Source: Halopseudomonas phragmitis (GTDB lineage Bacteria; Pseudomonadota; Gammaproteobacteria; Pseudomonadales; Pseudomonadaceae). From it: 64,000 bases of DNA. The first letter of the stretch is position 1; each line of letters begins with the position of its first letter. This document shows, one piece after another, positions 36,873 through 47,427 of the stretch. The notes under the pieces were generated by a model. That model had not been told where the DNA came from. It ran no database searches and worked only from the letters and a program-made list of their open reading frames with translations. Made by a program: the position numbers and the translations under genes. The stretch spans positions 3,557,501 to 3,621,500 of the forward strand of contig NZ_CP020100.1 in assembly GCF_002056295.1 (NCBI RefSeq). Reading direction: 5' to 3'.

Positions 36873-36931
36873 GAGGTCAACTCCAATCGAGGGGGTTGAA
36901 CTCACGTTAATCCAGTCAATTAATTTTGATT

Positions 36932-36945
36932 TTGATCAGAATCAA
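36932..36945. promoter_or_regulatory. Perfect FNR/ANR/Dnr box upstream of the acyl-CoA dehydrogenase gene
   Basis: TTGATCAGAATCAA matches all ten defined positions of the FNR consensus, inside the 18-base palindrome TTTTGATCAGAATCAAAA (36930-36947). Its centre is 66 bases upstream of the ATG, which fits a -41.5 activator site and a leader of about 25 bases. The nearest gene on the other side is convergent, so the acyl-CoA dehydrogenase is the only evident target. Between here and 37111 nothing else was recognised. Confidence 0.72.
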
Positions 36946-37111
36946 AAATAAAAGCCGTGAATACCACAGGGCGCACCACTGCGGCGGAACAAAAGTCCAG
37001 CACAGCTTGAGAGCGACACCTTTAACACTCTGCCCCTACGTCGGGTTGGTTTACAAGGCCACGGATGACGCTTTTGCTTATCGCCCAGCTTCGGTATCAC
37101 TACTGATTTGA

Positions 37112-37178
37112 CGCTTTGCTCACCGGAAAATCAGGAGCGTAGCGAGTGATTTTCCGAGTGCAGCAATTTGTTATGTGT
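37112..37178 (-). other. attC recombination site of the DUF4238 cassette
   Basis: Read on the minus strand: ACATAACAA, TGCTGCAC, CGGAAAATCA, a terminal loop CTCGCTACGCTCC, TGATTTTCCG, GTGAGCA, AAGCG. The arms pair over most of their length; TGCTGCAC against GTGAGCA leaves one extra base, like the extrahelical bases of attC. ACATAAC at one end pairs with GTTATGT found at the far end of the cassette (38316-38322). The stop codon of the DUF4238 gene lies inside the first conserved box. Confidence 0.7.
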
Positions 37179-38295
37179 TTAATTTAATGTTGGATTCAAT
37201 TACAACTTCGCCATTGGTGTAATTAACTGATGAAGCCTTGCACTCCCTCATACCCCTTATACTCACACCATCTTCGAGCACTTCCATAAGCTTAACCTGT
37301 TCCCCTTCCTTGATTTGCTTTATGCCCTCTAAATCTTCGACTTTAAGGGTGACAACTGAGTTTGCGTCGCTTTTAATAGAGCCAACAGAAATAATTCGTT
37401 TAGACTGGGTGTATATTTTTACAATCAGGCCACTTTCGGAGGATAATATTTTTGAAAGCTGTTCCCCTCCTTTTATTGGCTCTCTCACTGATGAATAAAC
37501 CTTACTATAAGAGTCAACAATCGAAAAGTAATTCAAGTAGAAAATATTTTCGAGATCAATATCGGAAAAATGGAGGCTTTCTTGACCTTTTAACATCTCA
37601 CATGACAAATATGCGATGTTTGGACTCAAAGGAAAGAAAAAGAACGCAACCTCCGTGCTTTCATCTTCCATTTCCAGGAGATATCTCTTAGGAATAACTC
37701 TTAATGCATCTGTGATATTTACCTGTCTTCTTACCACTGGATTGTCAGATGTCACGAACGGAAATTTTGTTGAATTATAAATGATTGTCGCATGTGGATG
37801 TATCACATGCCCTAAATCAGTGCTAACAAGCAGCCTTTTTGCAACGTCCTTTAAAGCAGATTGATAGTTATCCTTCCCTTCAAAAGCATCCATCCATTCA
37901 GCAATTTTATCCCAAGCACCTTGGAAAATTTCAACGAAAGCCTCTACCCTCATAAGCTGGAGAGTGACAAAGTAAGACATAAATGACATGTTTTCGTTTC
38001 TAGTCCTACCCTTTCTAATTTCATCAAATACTTTAGGATAAACACCTTCAACTTTAGACAAATAGCTTTCAATTACTGGCTGTTTAGAATCATCTTCAGG
38101 GAGATTGTAGAAGTAGGATTTTACAAGTGTTTTATGCCTAATAGATCTCAGCTTCCAGCCAGCCGTTAAATTTTTGTCATTGACGTATATTCCACTAGTA
38201 AAATTTGGATTTACCTTCTTCTCATAAGATACGTCAGCAATAAAATTTTTTAAGTAGCAAGCTGGCACTAAATGTTGGTTCTTTTTCTCTGGCAT
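37171..38295 (-). CDS. DUF4238 domain protein (cassette-borne)
   Basis: A 374-residue protein. It opens with KNQHLVPACYLKNFI, the DUF4238 signature, and has FPFVTSDNPVVRR in the middle, the second conserved block of that family. Function is unknown; DUF4238 genes are common in mobile and defence-associated DNA. There is no signal peptide or membrane helix. ATG at 38295 was chosen because the family motif begins at once; an ATG eight codons upstream is an alternative. Codon use is AT-rich, unlike all neighbours, and the gene is flanked by integron-cassette boundaries. Confidence 0.78.
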   Translation of the reverse strand: MPEKKNQHLVPACYLKNFIADVSYEKKVNPNFTSGIYVNDKNLTAGWKLRSIRHKTLVKSYFYNLPEDDSKQPVIESYLSKVEGVYPKVFDEIRKGRTRNENMSFMSYFVTLQLMRVEAFVEIFQGAWDKIAEWMDAFEGKDNYQSALKDVAKRLLVSTDLGHVIHPHATIIYNSTKFPFVTSDNPVVRRQVNITDALRVIPKRYLLEMEDESTEVAFFFFPLSPNIAYLSCEMLKGQESLHFSDIDLENIFYLNYFSIVDSYSKVYSSVREPIKGGEQLSKILSSESGLIVKIYTQSKRIISVGSIKSDANSVVTLKVEDLEGIKQIKEGEQVKLMEVLEDGVSIRGMRECKASSVNYTNGEVVIESNIKLNT

Positions 38296-38321
38296 ACGCA
38301 ACAGCTCTCTAAGACACATAA

Positions 38322-38560
38322 CAGTGAAGTGGATCGACGGCTTTATGACCACATACCAAAGGTTTTTTATGATCACGCTTATGGCGACGGCCGCTTCCAA
38401 ACAACCCCCAACTAAATCAACCATCTAGGCAGTTACGTATTACTCGATTGTGTAATCGCGTGACGTCTCTATTTTGTTTGTGCCGGCGGCGTTGAATGAT
38501 GTCAGTGTGCCTTGCGCGAGCGTTGTTGCCAAGGGCATGGGTTTACCCCGTTTCCAAGGC
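38322..38560. other. Gene-free stretch between the cassette and acs
   Basis: Together with the acs terminator this gives about 340 bases without a recognised gene. Composition returns gradually to the GC-rich background. No promoter, repeat or coding remnant could be supported. Confidence 0.4.
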
Positions 38561-38592
38561 AAAAAAACGGCTGCCTTCTTGCGTTGGCAGCC
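38561..38592 (-). terminator. Rho-independent terminator of acs
   Basis: On the minus strand GGCTGCC, a ten-base loop and GGCAGCC are followed by G and seven T residues, 44 bases after the acs stop. Confidence 0.88.
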
Positions 38593-38635
38593 TAATCGAG
38601 AGCAGGAGATATCCGCTATCGGGGGGAGCAGCGCA

Positions 38636-40597
<1,962 letters not shown>

Positions 40598-40736
40598 GGG
40601 CACCTCATGGGAGAGTTTTAAAATTGTGGCCCTAGTGTCGTAGCCACACCCCTCCCATTCCATTCGACCAAGGTCTTAGCGGGATTAGACCTTTGGTGAA
40701 CGGGTGCCACGCGGTTGACCTGCAGCGGCTTCCAGC

Positions 40737-40751
40737 TTACGTTAACGTCAA
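40737..40751. promoter_or_regulatory. LiuR-type operator upstream of liuR
   Basis: TTACGTTAACGTCAA differs by one base from the perfect palindrome in front of liuA (41424-41439) and lies 42 bases upstream of the liuR ATG. The shared core TACGTTAACGT suggests that LiuR controls its own gene as well as liuA. Confidence 0.7.
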
Positions 40752-40792
40752 TATAGACCGGGCTCGCAGCCCATTGGCTACCCGAGGCACCG

Positions 40793-41179
40793 ATGTCCGA
40801 AACCTACAGCATTTCCGATCTGGCCCGCGAACTGGACATCACCACCCGCGCCATCCGTTTCTACGAGGAACAGGGCATGCTCAGCCCCGAGCGGCGCGGC
40901 CAGGAACGCATCTACAGCCCACGCGACAAGGTCACGCTCAAGCTGATTCTGCGCGGTAAAAGGATCGGCTTTTCCCTGGCTGAGTGCAAGGAGTTGATCG
41001 AGCTGTACGACCCCAGCCATGGCAATCGCAAACAGCTGGAAACCTTCCTGCACAAGATCAGCCAACGACGCCAGCAACTGGCCCAGCAACTGCTGGATAT
41101 CCAGCAGATGCAACTGGAGCTGGACACCGCCGAAGAGCGCTGTCTGGCGGCATTGGCAGGGGGCCAGACCAGCGCCTGA
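40793..41179 (+). CDS. liuR: LiuR, MerR family regulator of the liu operon
   Basis: A 128-residue MerR-type regulator. The N-terminal winged helix is YSISDLARELDITTRAIRFYEEQGMLSPERRGQERIYSPRDKVTLKLILRGKRIGFSL, followed by the dimerisation coiled coil (about 75-115) and a short C-terminal effector region. It stands upstream of liuABCDE in the same direction, as in other Gammaproteobacteria, where LiuR controls branched-chain amino acid breakdown. Palindromes with the core TACGTTAACGT occur before both liuR and liuA. Confidence 0.92.
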   Translation: MSETYSISDLARELDITTRAIRFYEEQGMLSPERRGQERIYSPRDKVTLKLILRGKRIGFSLAECKELIELYDPSHGNRKQLETFLHKISQRRQQLAQQLLDIQQMQLELDTAEERCLAALAGGQTSA

Positions 41180-41218
41180 GCACTCTCACTCCGGCTTCCA
41201 TCTCCTACACTCCCATGA

Positions 41219-41387
41219 AAACACTGATTAATTGCACGCGAGCCCAGCAGCCCTGTTGGCGCTGACCTGTTCTGGACCGTTAGATGCCAGGGATGGCATC
41301 TAAGAGCGTACAGGGATGTATTTACAGCGTGTCCAGAACAGGTCAGCGACAATTGGGCCAACACCGAAATTGCTTTAATCAGTGTTT
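41219..41387. repeat. MITE-like nested inverted repeat between liuR and liuA
   Basis: A 169-base element with perfect terminal inverted repeats AAACACTGATTAA (41219-41231) and TTAATCAGTGTTT (41375-41387). Inside are a second perfect inverted repeat of 18 bases (41260-41277 CGCTGACCTGTTCTGGAC and 41331-41348) and a central hairpin AGATGCCA-N4-TGGCATCT (41282-41301). It has no coding capacity. No target-site duplication is evident. It sits between liuR and the liuA operator. Confidence 0.68.
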
Positions 41388-41423
41388 CCCTATTAACAAC
41401 CATTGACGTTGGTCGCAAGCAAG

Positions 41424-41439
41424 TTTACGTTAACGTAAA
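41424..41439. promoter_or_regulatory. LiuR operator upstream of liuA
   Basis: TTTACGTTAACGTAAA is a perfect 16-base palindrome 58 bases upstream of the liuA ATG and fits the LiuR-binding motif described for Gammaproteobacteria. Confidence 0.82.
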
Positions 41440-41497
41440 GGTAAGCAAAATTACCGGTACTGGAAAAACTCTGACAACTACAAGCACAGGAGCCGCC

Positions 41498-42661
41498 ATG
41501 TACTACCCCAGCCTCAACTTCGCCCTGGGCGAAACCATCGACATGCTGCGCGAACAGGTCCAGCATCTGGCGGCTGCCGAACTGGCTCCACGGGCGGCGC
41601 AGATCGACCGTGACAACAGTTTTCCGCATGACATGTGGCGCAAATTTGGCGACCTGGGTCTGCTGGGCATCACGGTCAGCGAAGAGTACGGCGGCGCCGG
41701 GCTTGGTTATCTGGCCCATGTGGTGGCCATGGAGGAAATCAGCCGGGCTTCGGCCTCGGTAGCGCTGTCCTACGGGGCCCACTCCAACCTGTGCGTCAAC
41801 CAGATCTTCCGCAATGGCACCGCCGCACAGAAAGCCCGTTACCTGCCCAAACTGATCAGCGGCGAACAGGTCGGCGCGCTGGCCATGAGCGAGCCGAATG
41901 CCGGCTCCGATGTGGTCAGCATGAAACTGCGGGCCGAACAGCGCGGCGACCACTACGTGCTCAACGGCAGCAAGATGTGGATCACCAACGGCCCGGACGC
42001 CGATGTCTACGTGATCTATGCCAAGACCGAACCAGACCAGGGCCCGCACGGCATCACCGCCTTCATCGTCGAGAGTAGCGCCAAGGGCTTTTCCCGGGGC
42101 GACAAGCTGGACAAGCTGGGTATGCGCGGCTCCAACACCTGCCCGCTGTTCTTCGATGACGTTGAAGTGCCTGCCGAGAATGTCCTGGGCGCGCTCAACG
42201 GCGGGGTCAAGGTGCTGATGAGCGGGCTGGACTACGAGCGCGTAGTGCTGTCTGGCGGCCCAACCGGCATCATGCAGGCCTGTCTGGATGTGGTGGTGCC
42301 TTATATCCACGACCGCCAGCAGTTCGGTCAGAGCATTGGCGAGTTCCAGTTGATCCAGGGCAAGGTCGCCGACATGTATACCCAGCTCAACGCCAGCCGC
42401 GCCTATCTCTATGCAGTCGCCCAGGCCTGTGATCGCGGCGACGCCACCCGCAAGGATGCCGCCGGGGTAATCCTCTACAGCGCAGAAGCAGCCACCCGAA
42501 TGGCGCTGGATGCGATCCAGATTCTCGGCGGCAACGGCTACATCAACGATTACCCCTGTGGACGTCTGCTGCGCGACGCCAAACTCTATGAGATCGGCGC
42601 CGGCACCAGCGAGATCCGGCGCATGCTGATTGGCCGGGAACTGTTCAATGAGACCCGCTGA
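41498..42661 (+). CDS. liuA: Isovaleryl-CoA dehydrogenase
   Basis: A 387-residue acyl-CoA dehydrogenase for leucine breakdown, turning isovaleryl-CoA to 3-methylcrotonyl-CoA with electrons passed to ETF. Marks are [35 protein letters not shown], and [18 protein letters not shown], which holds the catalytic base Glu247 at the position used by isovaleryl-CoA dehydrogenases rather than the more distal medium-chain position. [36 protein letters not shown] closes the FAD site. First gene of the liu operon. Confidence 0.95.
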   Translation: MYYPSLNFALGETIDMLREQVQHLAAAELAPRAAQIDRDNSFPHDMWRKFGDLGLLGITVSEEYGGAGLGYLAHVVAMEEISRASASVALSYGAHSNLCVNQIFRNGTAAQKARYLPKLISGEQVGALAMSEPNAGSDVVSMKLRAEQRGDHYVLNGSKMWITNGPDADVYVIYAKTEPDQGPHGITAFIVESSAKGFSRGDKLDKLGMRGSNTCPLFFDDVEVPAENVLGALNGGVKVLMSGLDYERVVLSGGPTGIMQACLDVVVPYIHDRQQFGQSIGEFQLIQGKVADMYTQLNASRAYLYAVAQACDRGDATRKDAAGVILYSAEAATRMALDAIQILGGNGYINDYPCGRLLRDAKLYEIGAGTSEIRRMLIGRELFNETR

Positions 42662-42676
42662 AGCCCGGAGCCGGCC

Positions 42677-44284
42677 ATGACCATACTCGCCTCGCATCTG
42701 AACCGGCACGCTACCGAGTTCGCCAGCAACAGCAGCGCCATGCAGGCGCTGGTCGCGGACCTGCGTTTGCAACTGGCACAAATCGCTGAAGGCGGTGGCG
42801 CCAAAGCCCAGCAGCGCCATCTGGAACGCGGCAAGTTGCTGCCGCGCCAGCGCATCGACACCCTGCTTGATCCCGGCTCGCCGTTTCTGGAAATCGCGCC
42901 GCTGGCCGCCCATGAGGTCTACGACGAGCAGGTGCCGGCTGCCGGGCTGATCGCCGGTATCGGTCGGGTTTCGGGGGTCGAGTGCCTCATCGTCGCCAAC
43001 GATGCCACAGTCAAAGGCGGCACCTACTACCCGCTGACCGTGAAAAAGCACCTGCGCGCCCAGGCGATTGCCCGCGAGAACCGCCTGCCATGCATCTATC
43101 TGGCCGATTCCGGTGGCGCCAACCTGCCGCGCCAGGACGAGGTGTTCCCTGACCGCGAGCACTTTGGCCGGATTTTCTTCAATCAGGCCAATCTGAGTGC
43201 CGCCGGCATCCCACAGATTGCCGTGGTCATGGGTTCCTGCACCGCCGGCGGAGCCTACGTGCCGGCCATGGCCGACGAGGCGATCATGGTCCGCAACCAG
43301 GCGACCATTTTTCTCGCCGGCCCGCCACTGGTCAAAGCAGCTACCGGCGAGGTGGTCAGCGCCGAAGAACTGGGCGGTGCTGACGTGCACTGCAAGACCT
43401 CCGGGGTGGCCGACCATTACGCCGAGAACGATGAACACGCTCTGGCGCTGGCCCGGCGCTGCATCGCCAACCTCAACTGGCGCAAGCAGGGTCAGTTGCA
43501 GGTGCAGCCCCCTCGCCCGCCGCGCTACCCGGTCGAAGAACTGTACGGCGTGATCCCCAGCGATAGCCGCCAGCCGTTCGACGTTCGTGAAGTGATTGCC
43601 CGGCTGGTCGACGACAGTCAGTTCGATGAATTCAAGGCGCTGTACGGAGCCACCCTGGTCTGCGGCTTCGCCCACCTGCACGGCTACCCGGTCGCGATTC
43701 TGGCCAACAATGGCATCCTGTTCAGCGAGTCCGCCCAGAAAGGTGCGCACTTCATCGAACTGGCCTGCCAGCGCGGCATCCCGCTGCTGTTTTTGCAGAA
43801 CATCACCGGCTTCATGGTCGGCCAGAAATACGAAGCAGGCGGCATCGCCAAGCATGGCGCCAAGCTGGTCACCGCCGTGGCCTGCGCCCAGGTGCCGAAA
43901 TTCACGGTGATCATTGGCGGCAGTTTCGGTGCCGGCAATTACGGCATGTGCGGGCGCGCCTACGACCCGCGTTTTCTGTGGATGTGGCCTAATGCGCGGA
44001 TTTCGGTCATGGGTGGCGAACAGGCCGCCGGTGTGCTCGCCCAGGTCAAGCGCGAGCAGGCCGAACGCGCCGGCGAAAGCTTCAGCAGTGAACAGGACGC
44101 CGCCATTCGCCAACCGATCCTCGACCAGTATGAACACCAGGGCCACCCCTACTACTCCAGCGCCAGGCTCTGGGACGACGGGGTCATCGACCCGGCGCAA
44201 ACCCGTGAGATTCTGGGCCTGGCCCTGTCGGCAGCGCTCAGTGCGCCGATCGAGCCGACCCGCTTCGGGGTCTTCCGGATGTAG
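42677..44284 (+). CDS. liuB: 3-methylcrotonyl-CoA carboxylase beta (carboxyltransferase) subunit
   Basis: A 535-residue carboxyltransferase of the propionyl/methylcrotonyl-CoA carboxylase family that moves CO2 from biotin on LiuD to 3-methylcrotonyl-CoA. Two crotonase-like halves are seen: [22 protein letters not shown] and [20 protein letters not shown] in the first, [32 protein letters not shown] and [40 protein letters not shown] in the second; the latter is typical of methylcrotonyl-CoA enzymes. It follows liuA by 15 bases. Confidence 0.95.
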   Translation: MTILASHLNRHATEFASNSSAMQALVADLRLQLAQIAEGGGAKAQQRHLERGKLLPRQRIDTLLDPGSPFLEIAPLAAHEVYDEQVPAAGLIAGIGRVSGVECLIVANDATVKGGTYYPLTVKKHLRAQAIARENRLPCIYLADSGGANLPRQDEVFPDREHFGRIFFNQANLSAAGIPQIAVVMGSCTAGGAYVPAMADEAIMVRNQATIFLAGPPLVKAATGEVVSAEELGGADVHCKTSGVADHYAENDEHALALARRCIANLNWRKQGQLQVQPPRPPRYPVEELYGVIPSDSRQPFDVREVIARLVDDSQFDEFKALYGATLVCGFAHLHGYPVAILANNGILFSESAQKGAHFIELACQRGIPLLFLQNITGFMVGQKYEAGGIAKHGAKLVTAVACAQVPKFTVIIGGSFGAGNYGMCGRAYDPRFLWMWPNARISVMGGEQAAGVLAQVKREQAERAGESFSSEQDAAIRQPILDQYEHQGHPYYSSARLWDDGVIDPAQTREILGLALSAALSAPIEPTRFGVFRM

Positions 44285-44322
44285 GGCCAGGGTCACAACA
44301 GACACAACGAGCGAGACAGCGC

Positions 44323-45117
44323 ATGACCACCTTCAACACCCTCGAACTCGACTTCAGCCCGCGTGGCGTGGCGACCCTGTGGCTCAACCGGCCAGAGAAG
44401 AACAATGCCTTCAATGCCGAGATGATTGCTGAACTGCTGCAGGCCTTTGATCGCGTGCAGCAGCACGACGCGGTGCGCTTCATGCTGCTGCGCGCCCGTG
44501 GCAAGCATTTTTGCGCCGGGGCCGACCTGGAATGGATGCGGGCCGCCGCCGCGCTTGATTACAACGCCAACCTGGAGGATGCCCAAGAGCTGGCCGAGGT
44601 CATGGCCCGCCTTGAGCAGTTGCCGGTCCCGACCCTGGCCGTGGTGCAAGGCGCAGCTTATGGTGGCGCACTGGGGCTGATCAGTTGCTGTGACATGGCC
44701 ATCGGCACCCCGGACAGTCAGTTCTGCCTGTCGGAAGTGCGTATTGGCCTGACCCCGGCAGTGATCAGCCCGTTCGTGGTCAAGGCCATTGGCGAGCGTG
44801 CCATGCGCCGCTACGCCCTGAGCGCCGAGCGCTTCAGCGGTGAAACCGCCCGCGAGCTGGGGCTGCTGGCTGAATGTCACCCTGCCGCGGAGCTGGAAGC
44901 TGAAGTGCAACGCTGGACCGACAACCTGCTGCTCAACAGCCCTGCCGCACTGCGCAGTACCAAGGCGCTGCTGCGGGAGGTCAAGCATGGCGAACTGTCA
45001 CCGGCGCTACGCCGTTATACCGAGGAGGCCATAGCCCGCATCAGGGTCAGCCCCGAAGGTCAGGAAGGGCTCAAGGCGTTTCTGGAAAAACGCCCGCCAC
45101 GGTGGCAGCAGTCATGA
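44323..45117 (+). CDS. liuC: Methylglutaconyl-CoA hydratase
   Basis: A 264-residue enoyl-CoA hydratase/isomerase family protein. RGKHFCAGADLEWMR forms the first oxyanion-hole segment and VQGAAYGGALGLISCCDMAIGTPDSQFCLSEVRIGLTPAVISPF the second, with the glutamate of LSEVRIGLTPA at the hydratase position. In the liu order it hydrates 3-methylglutaconyl-CoA to HMG-CoA. A pair of palindromic repeats follows and separates it from liuD. Confidence 0.94.
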   Translation: MTTFNTLELDFSPRGVATLWLNRPEKNNAFNAEMIAELLQAFDRVQQHDAVRFMLLRARGKHFCAGADLEWMRAAAALDYNANLEDAQELAEVMARLEQLPVPTLAVVQGAAYGGALGLISCCDMAIGTPDSQFCLSEVRIGLTPAVISPFVVKAIGERAMRRYALSAERFSGETARELGLLAECHPAAELEAEVQRWTDNLLLNSPAALRSTKALLREVKHGELSPALRRYTEEAIARIRVSPEGQEGLKAFLEKRPPRWQQS

Positions 45118-45131
45118 GCCTGCGCCAGTCT

Positions 45132-45261
45132 GGATTGCCACGTCGCTACGCTCCTCGCAATGACGGTGGGGTACGGCAGGCGGTGCCTCGTCGTCGCCAT
45201 ACCCCGCGCACCCGTCCGCTGCTATCTCGTCATTGCGAGGGCCAACGGCCCGTGGCAATCC
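45132..45261. repeat. Palindromic repeat pair between liuC and liuD
   Basis: A forward copy at 45132-45165 with a divergent inner part (GTCGC-TAC-GCTCC) and a reverse copy at 45228-45261 (inner stem GGGCC/GGCCC). Both keep the ATTGC/GCAAT outer stem. The starts are 96 bases apart, wider than in other pairs. Confidence 0.85.
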
Positions 45262-45298
45262 ATTGGCCCCATACACATCCAGCCAAGGTAACCCCGTC

Positions 45299-47218
45299 AT
45301 GATCCAAACCCTGCTGATCGCCAACCGTGGCGAGATCGCCTGCCGGATCATTTGCACCGCCCGGGCGCTGGGCATCACCACGGTAGCCGTCCACAGTGAC
45401 AGTGACCGCGATGCCCGCCATGTCCGTGAGGCCGACCGCGCCATCAGTCTGGGCGGAGCCAAGCCCGCCGACAGCTACCTGCGCAGCGCAGCCCTGATCG
45501 AGGCGGCCCGGGCCAGCGGGGCCGAAGCCATCCATCCAGGCTATGGCTTTGTCTCGGAAAACGCCGGTTTCGCCCGCGCCTGCGAACAGGCCGGATTGAT
45601 TTTCATCGGCCCGCCAGCCAGCGCAATTGAAGCCATGGGCAGCAAATCAGCGGCCAAGGCCCTGATGGCAGAGGCCGGAGTACCACTGGTGCCTGGTTAT
45701 CACGGCGACGAGCAGAGCCTGCAGCGATTTCGCGCCGAAGCCGCCCACATCGGTTACCCGGTACTGCTCAAGGCCGCCGCCGGGGGCGGTGGCAAAGGCA
45801 TGAAGGTAGTCGAACGCGAAGCCGACCTGGAGCAGGCCCTGGCCTCAGCCCAGCGCGAAGCCCAGGCGGCCTTTGGCGATGCCCGCATGCTGGTGGAAAA
45901 ATACCTGCTCAAGCCGCGGCATGTGGAAATTCAGGTATTCGCCGACCAGCATGGCCACTGCCTGTATCTCAACGAGCGCGACTGCTCAATCCAGCGCCGT
46001 CACCAGAAAGTGGTGGAAGAAGCCCCGGCTCCCGGCCTCAGCCCCGAGCAGCGCCAGGCCATGGGTCAGGCAGCAGTACGCGCGGCCCAGGCCATTGGTT
46101 ATGTCGGGGCTGGCACCGTCGAGTTTCTGCTGGATCAGCGCGGCGATTTTTTCTTCATGGAGATGAACACCCGGTTGCAGGTAGAACACCCGGTCACCGA
46201 GGCCATTACCGGTCTGGATCTGGTTGACTGGCAACTGCGCATCGCCAGCGGCGCCCCCCTGCCCCTGAGCCAGGAGCAGGTGCCGCTGAACGGTCATGCC
46301 ATCGAAGTGCGCCTGTACGCCGAAGATCCGGCCAACGAGTTTCTGCCGTCGACCGGTACCCTGGAGCTTTACCGTGAAGCGCCCCCCGGCCCGGGCCGGC
46401 GTATTGATAGCGGCGTGAGCGAAGGTGACAGTATCTCGCCCTGGTACGACCCGATGCTGGGCAAGCTGATCGCCTGGGGCGAAGACCGCGAACAGGCCCG
46501 CCGCCGGTTGCTGGCCATGCTCGATGAAACTCTGGTTGGCGGCGTCAGCACCAACCTGGCCTTTCTGCGGCGGGTGCTCGCGCATCCAGCCTTCGCTGCC
46601 TGTGAACTGGACACCGATTTCATCCCACGCCATCAGGCCGAACTGCTGCCAGCCACCACGGACTTGCCAGACAGCTTCTGGGCGCTGGCCGCCGACGCCT
46701 GGTTGCTGACCCTGCCCACCGAGATCCGATCTGATGACCCCTACTCACCCTGGTCCGCCCGGAGCGGCTGGCGCGCTGGCCTGCCCTGCACCCAAGCCCT
46801 GTATCTGCAGTGCCGCAATCAGCAGCGCCGGGTGATGCCAGGGTTGCACAGCCGGCTGGAGGGCAATTGGCTGATCGCTGACGACGGCCAACGTTATCGT
46901 GTGCTACGCCAGGACCGGCACCTCTATCTGGATTGGCACGGAGAGCTGTACCAGCTTGCCGAGGTCGACGCGCTGGCAGCCGCCGAACAGCATCAGCATC
47001 CCGGAGACCTGAGCGCGCCAATGAACGGCAGCATCGTCAAACTACTGGTCAACCCAGGCGATCAGGTCGAGGCCGGGGCCACGCTGGTGATTCTCGAAGC
47101 GATGAAAATGGAACACAGCATCCGGGCCCCGCAAGCCGGTACCGTGCAGGCGATATATTGCGCCGAGGGGCAGTTGGTGAGTGAGGGGGAGCCTTTGGTG
47201 GAGCTTGGGGGTGACTGA
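45299..47218 (+). CDS. liuD: 3-methylcrotonyl-CoA carboxylase alpha (biotin) subunit
   Basis: A 639-residue biotin carboxylase with a fused biotin carrier domain. TLLIANRGEIACRI opens the carboxylase, AAAGGGGKGMKVV is the ATP glycine loop, YLNERDCSIQRRHQKVVEEAPAP and FMEMNTRLQVEHPVTEAITGLDLV are the catalytic segments, and EAMKMEHS near the end holds the biotinylated Lys603. The start was put at ATG 45299; upstream sequence is repeat DNA. It works with LiuB. Confidence 0.95.
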   Translation: MIQTLLIANRGEIACRIICTARALGITTVAVHSDSDRDARHVREADRAISLGGAKPADSYLRSAALIEAARASGAEAIHPGYGFVSENAGFARACEQAGLIFIGPPASAIEAMGSKSAAKALMAEAGVPLVPGYHGDEQSLQRFRAEAAHIGYPVLLKAAAGGGGKGMKVVEREADLEQALASAQREAQAAFGDARMLVEKYLLKPRHVEIQVFADQHGHCLYLNERDCSIQRRHQKVVEEAPAPGLSPEQRQAMGQAAVRAAQAIGYVGAGTVEFLLDQRGDFFFMEMNTRLQVEHPVTEAITGLDLVDWQLRIASGAPLPLSQEQVPLNGHAIEVRLYAEDPANEFLPSTGTLELYREAPPGPGRRIDSGVSEGDSISPWYDPMLGKLIAWGEDREQARRRLLAMLDETLVGGVSTNLAFLRRVLAHPAFAACELDTDFIPRHQAELLPATTDLPDSFWALAADAWLLTLPTEIRSDDPYSPWSARSGWRAGLPCTQALYLQCRNQQRRVMPGLHSRLEGNWLIADDGQRYRVLRQDRHLYLDWHGELYQLAEVDALAAAEQHQHPGDLSAPMNGSIVKLLVNPGDQVEAGATLVILEAMKMEHSIRAPQAGTVQAIYCAEGQLVSEGEPLVELGGD

Positions 47219-47234
47219 GTGCCCAGCGCTTTCT

Positions 47235-47343
47235 GGATTGCCACGGGCCTGTGGCCCTCGCAATGACGCAGTGGAACCAATACACCGTGCCCTACCCTCC
47301 ACCCCATACCGTCATTGCGAGCCGCGTAGCGGTGCGGCAATCC
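47235..47343. repeat. Palindromic repeat pair between liuD and liuE
   Basis: A forward copy at 47235-47268 (inner stem GGGCC/GGCCC) and a reverse copy at 47310-47343 (GCCGC/GCGGT), starts 75 bases apart. The spacer between them (GTGGAACCAATACACCGTG and on) resembles the spacers of the 34.8-35.6 kb array, so the pair with its spacer seems to be the unit that spreads. Confidence 0.88.
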
Positions 47344-47427
47344 AGGGTGCGGTTGTGCTGTGCCCCTTCCCTGTGCGCCGCTTATGCGAAACACTAGGAC
47401 TATGAGCATACAACTATCAGGAACCCC

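Larger units (their letters stand above)
37112..38321 (-). mobile_element. Solitary integron gene cassette with DUF4238 gene
   Basis: On the minus strand the segment begins G|TTATGTG (38322/38321), carries one gene starting 26 bases inside, and ends in a complete attC whose last bases are AAAGCG (to 37112). Joining the end to the beginning restores GCG-TTATGTG, the simple site of an excised cassette circle. The DNA is plainly AT-rich against its GC-rich surroundings. No integrase gene or second full attC is in the window, so this looks like a cassette placed at a secondary site. Size is 1210 bases. Confidence 0.72.

Noticed and set aside
41393-44305. 970-codon open frame antisense to liuA and liuB
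   Set aside because: It is the mirror of two well-recognised genes in GC-rich DNA, has no family resemblance and no start signal. Other long antisense frames (for example 19852-21897 against narG) were rejected for the same reason.
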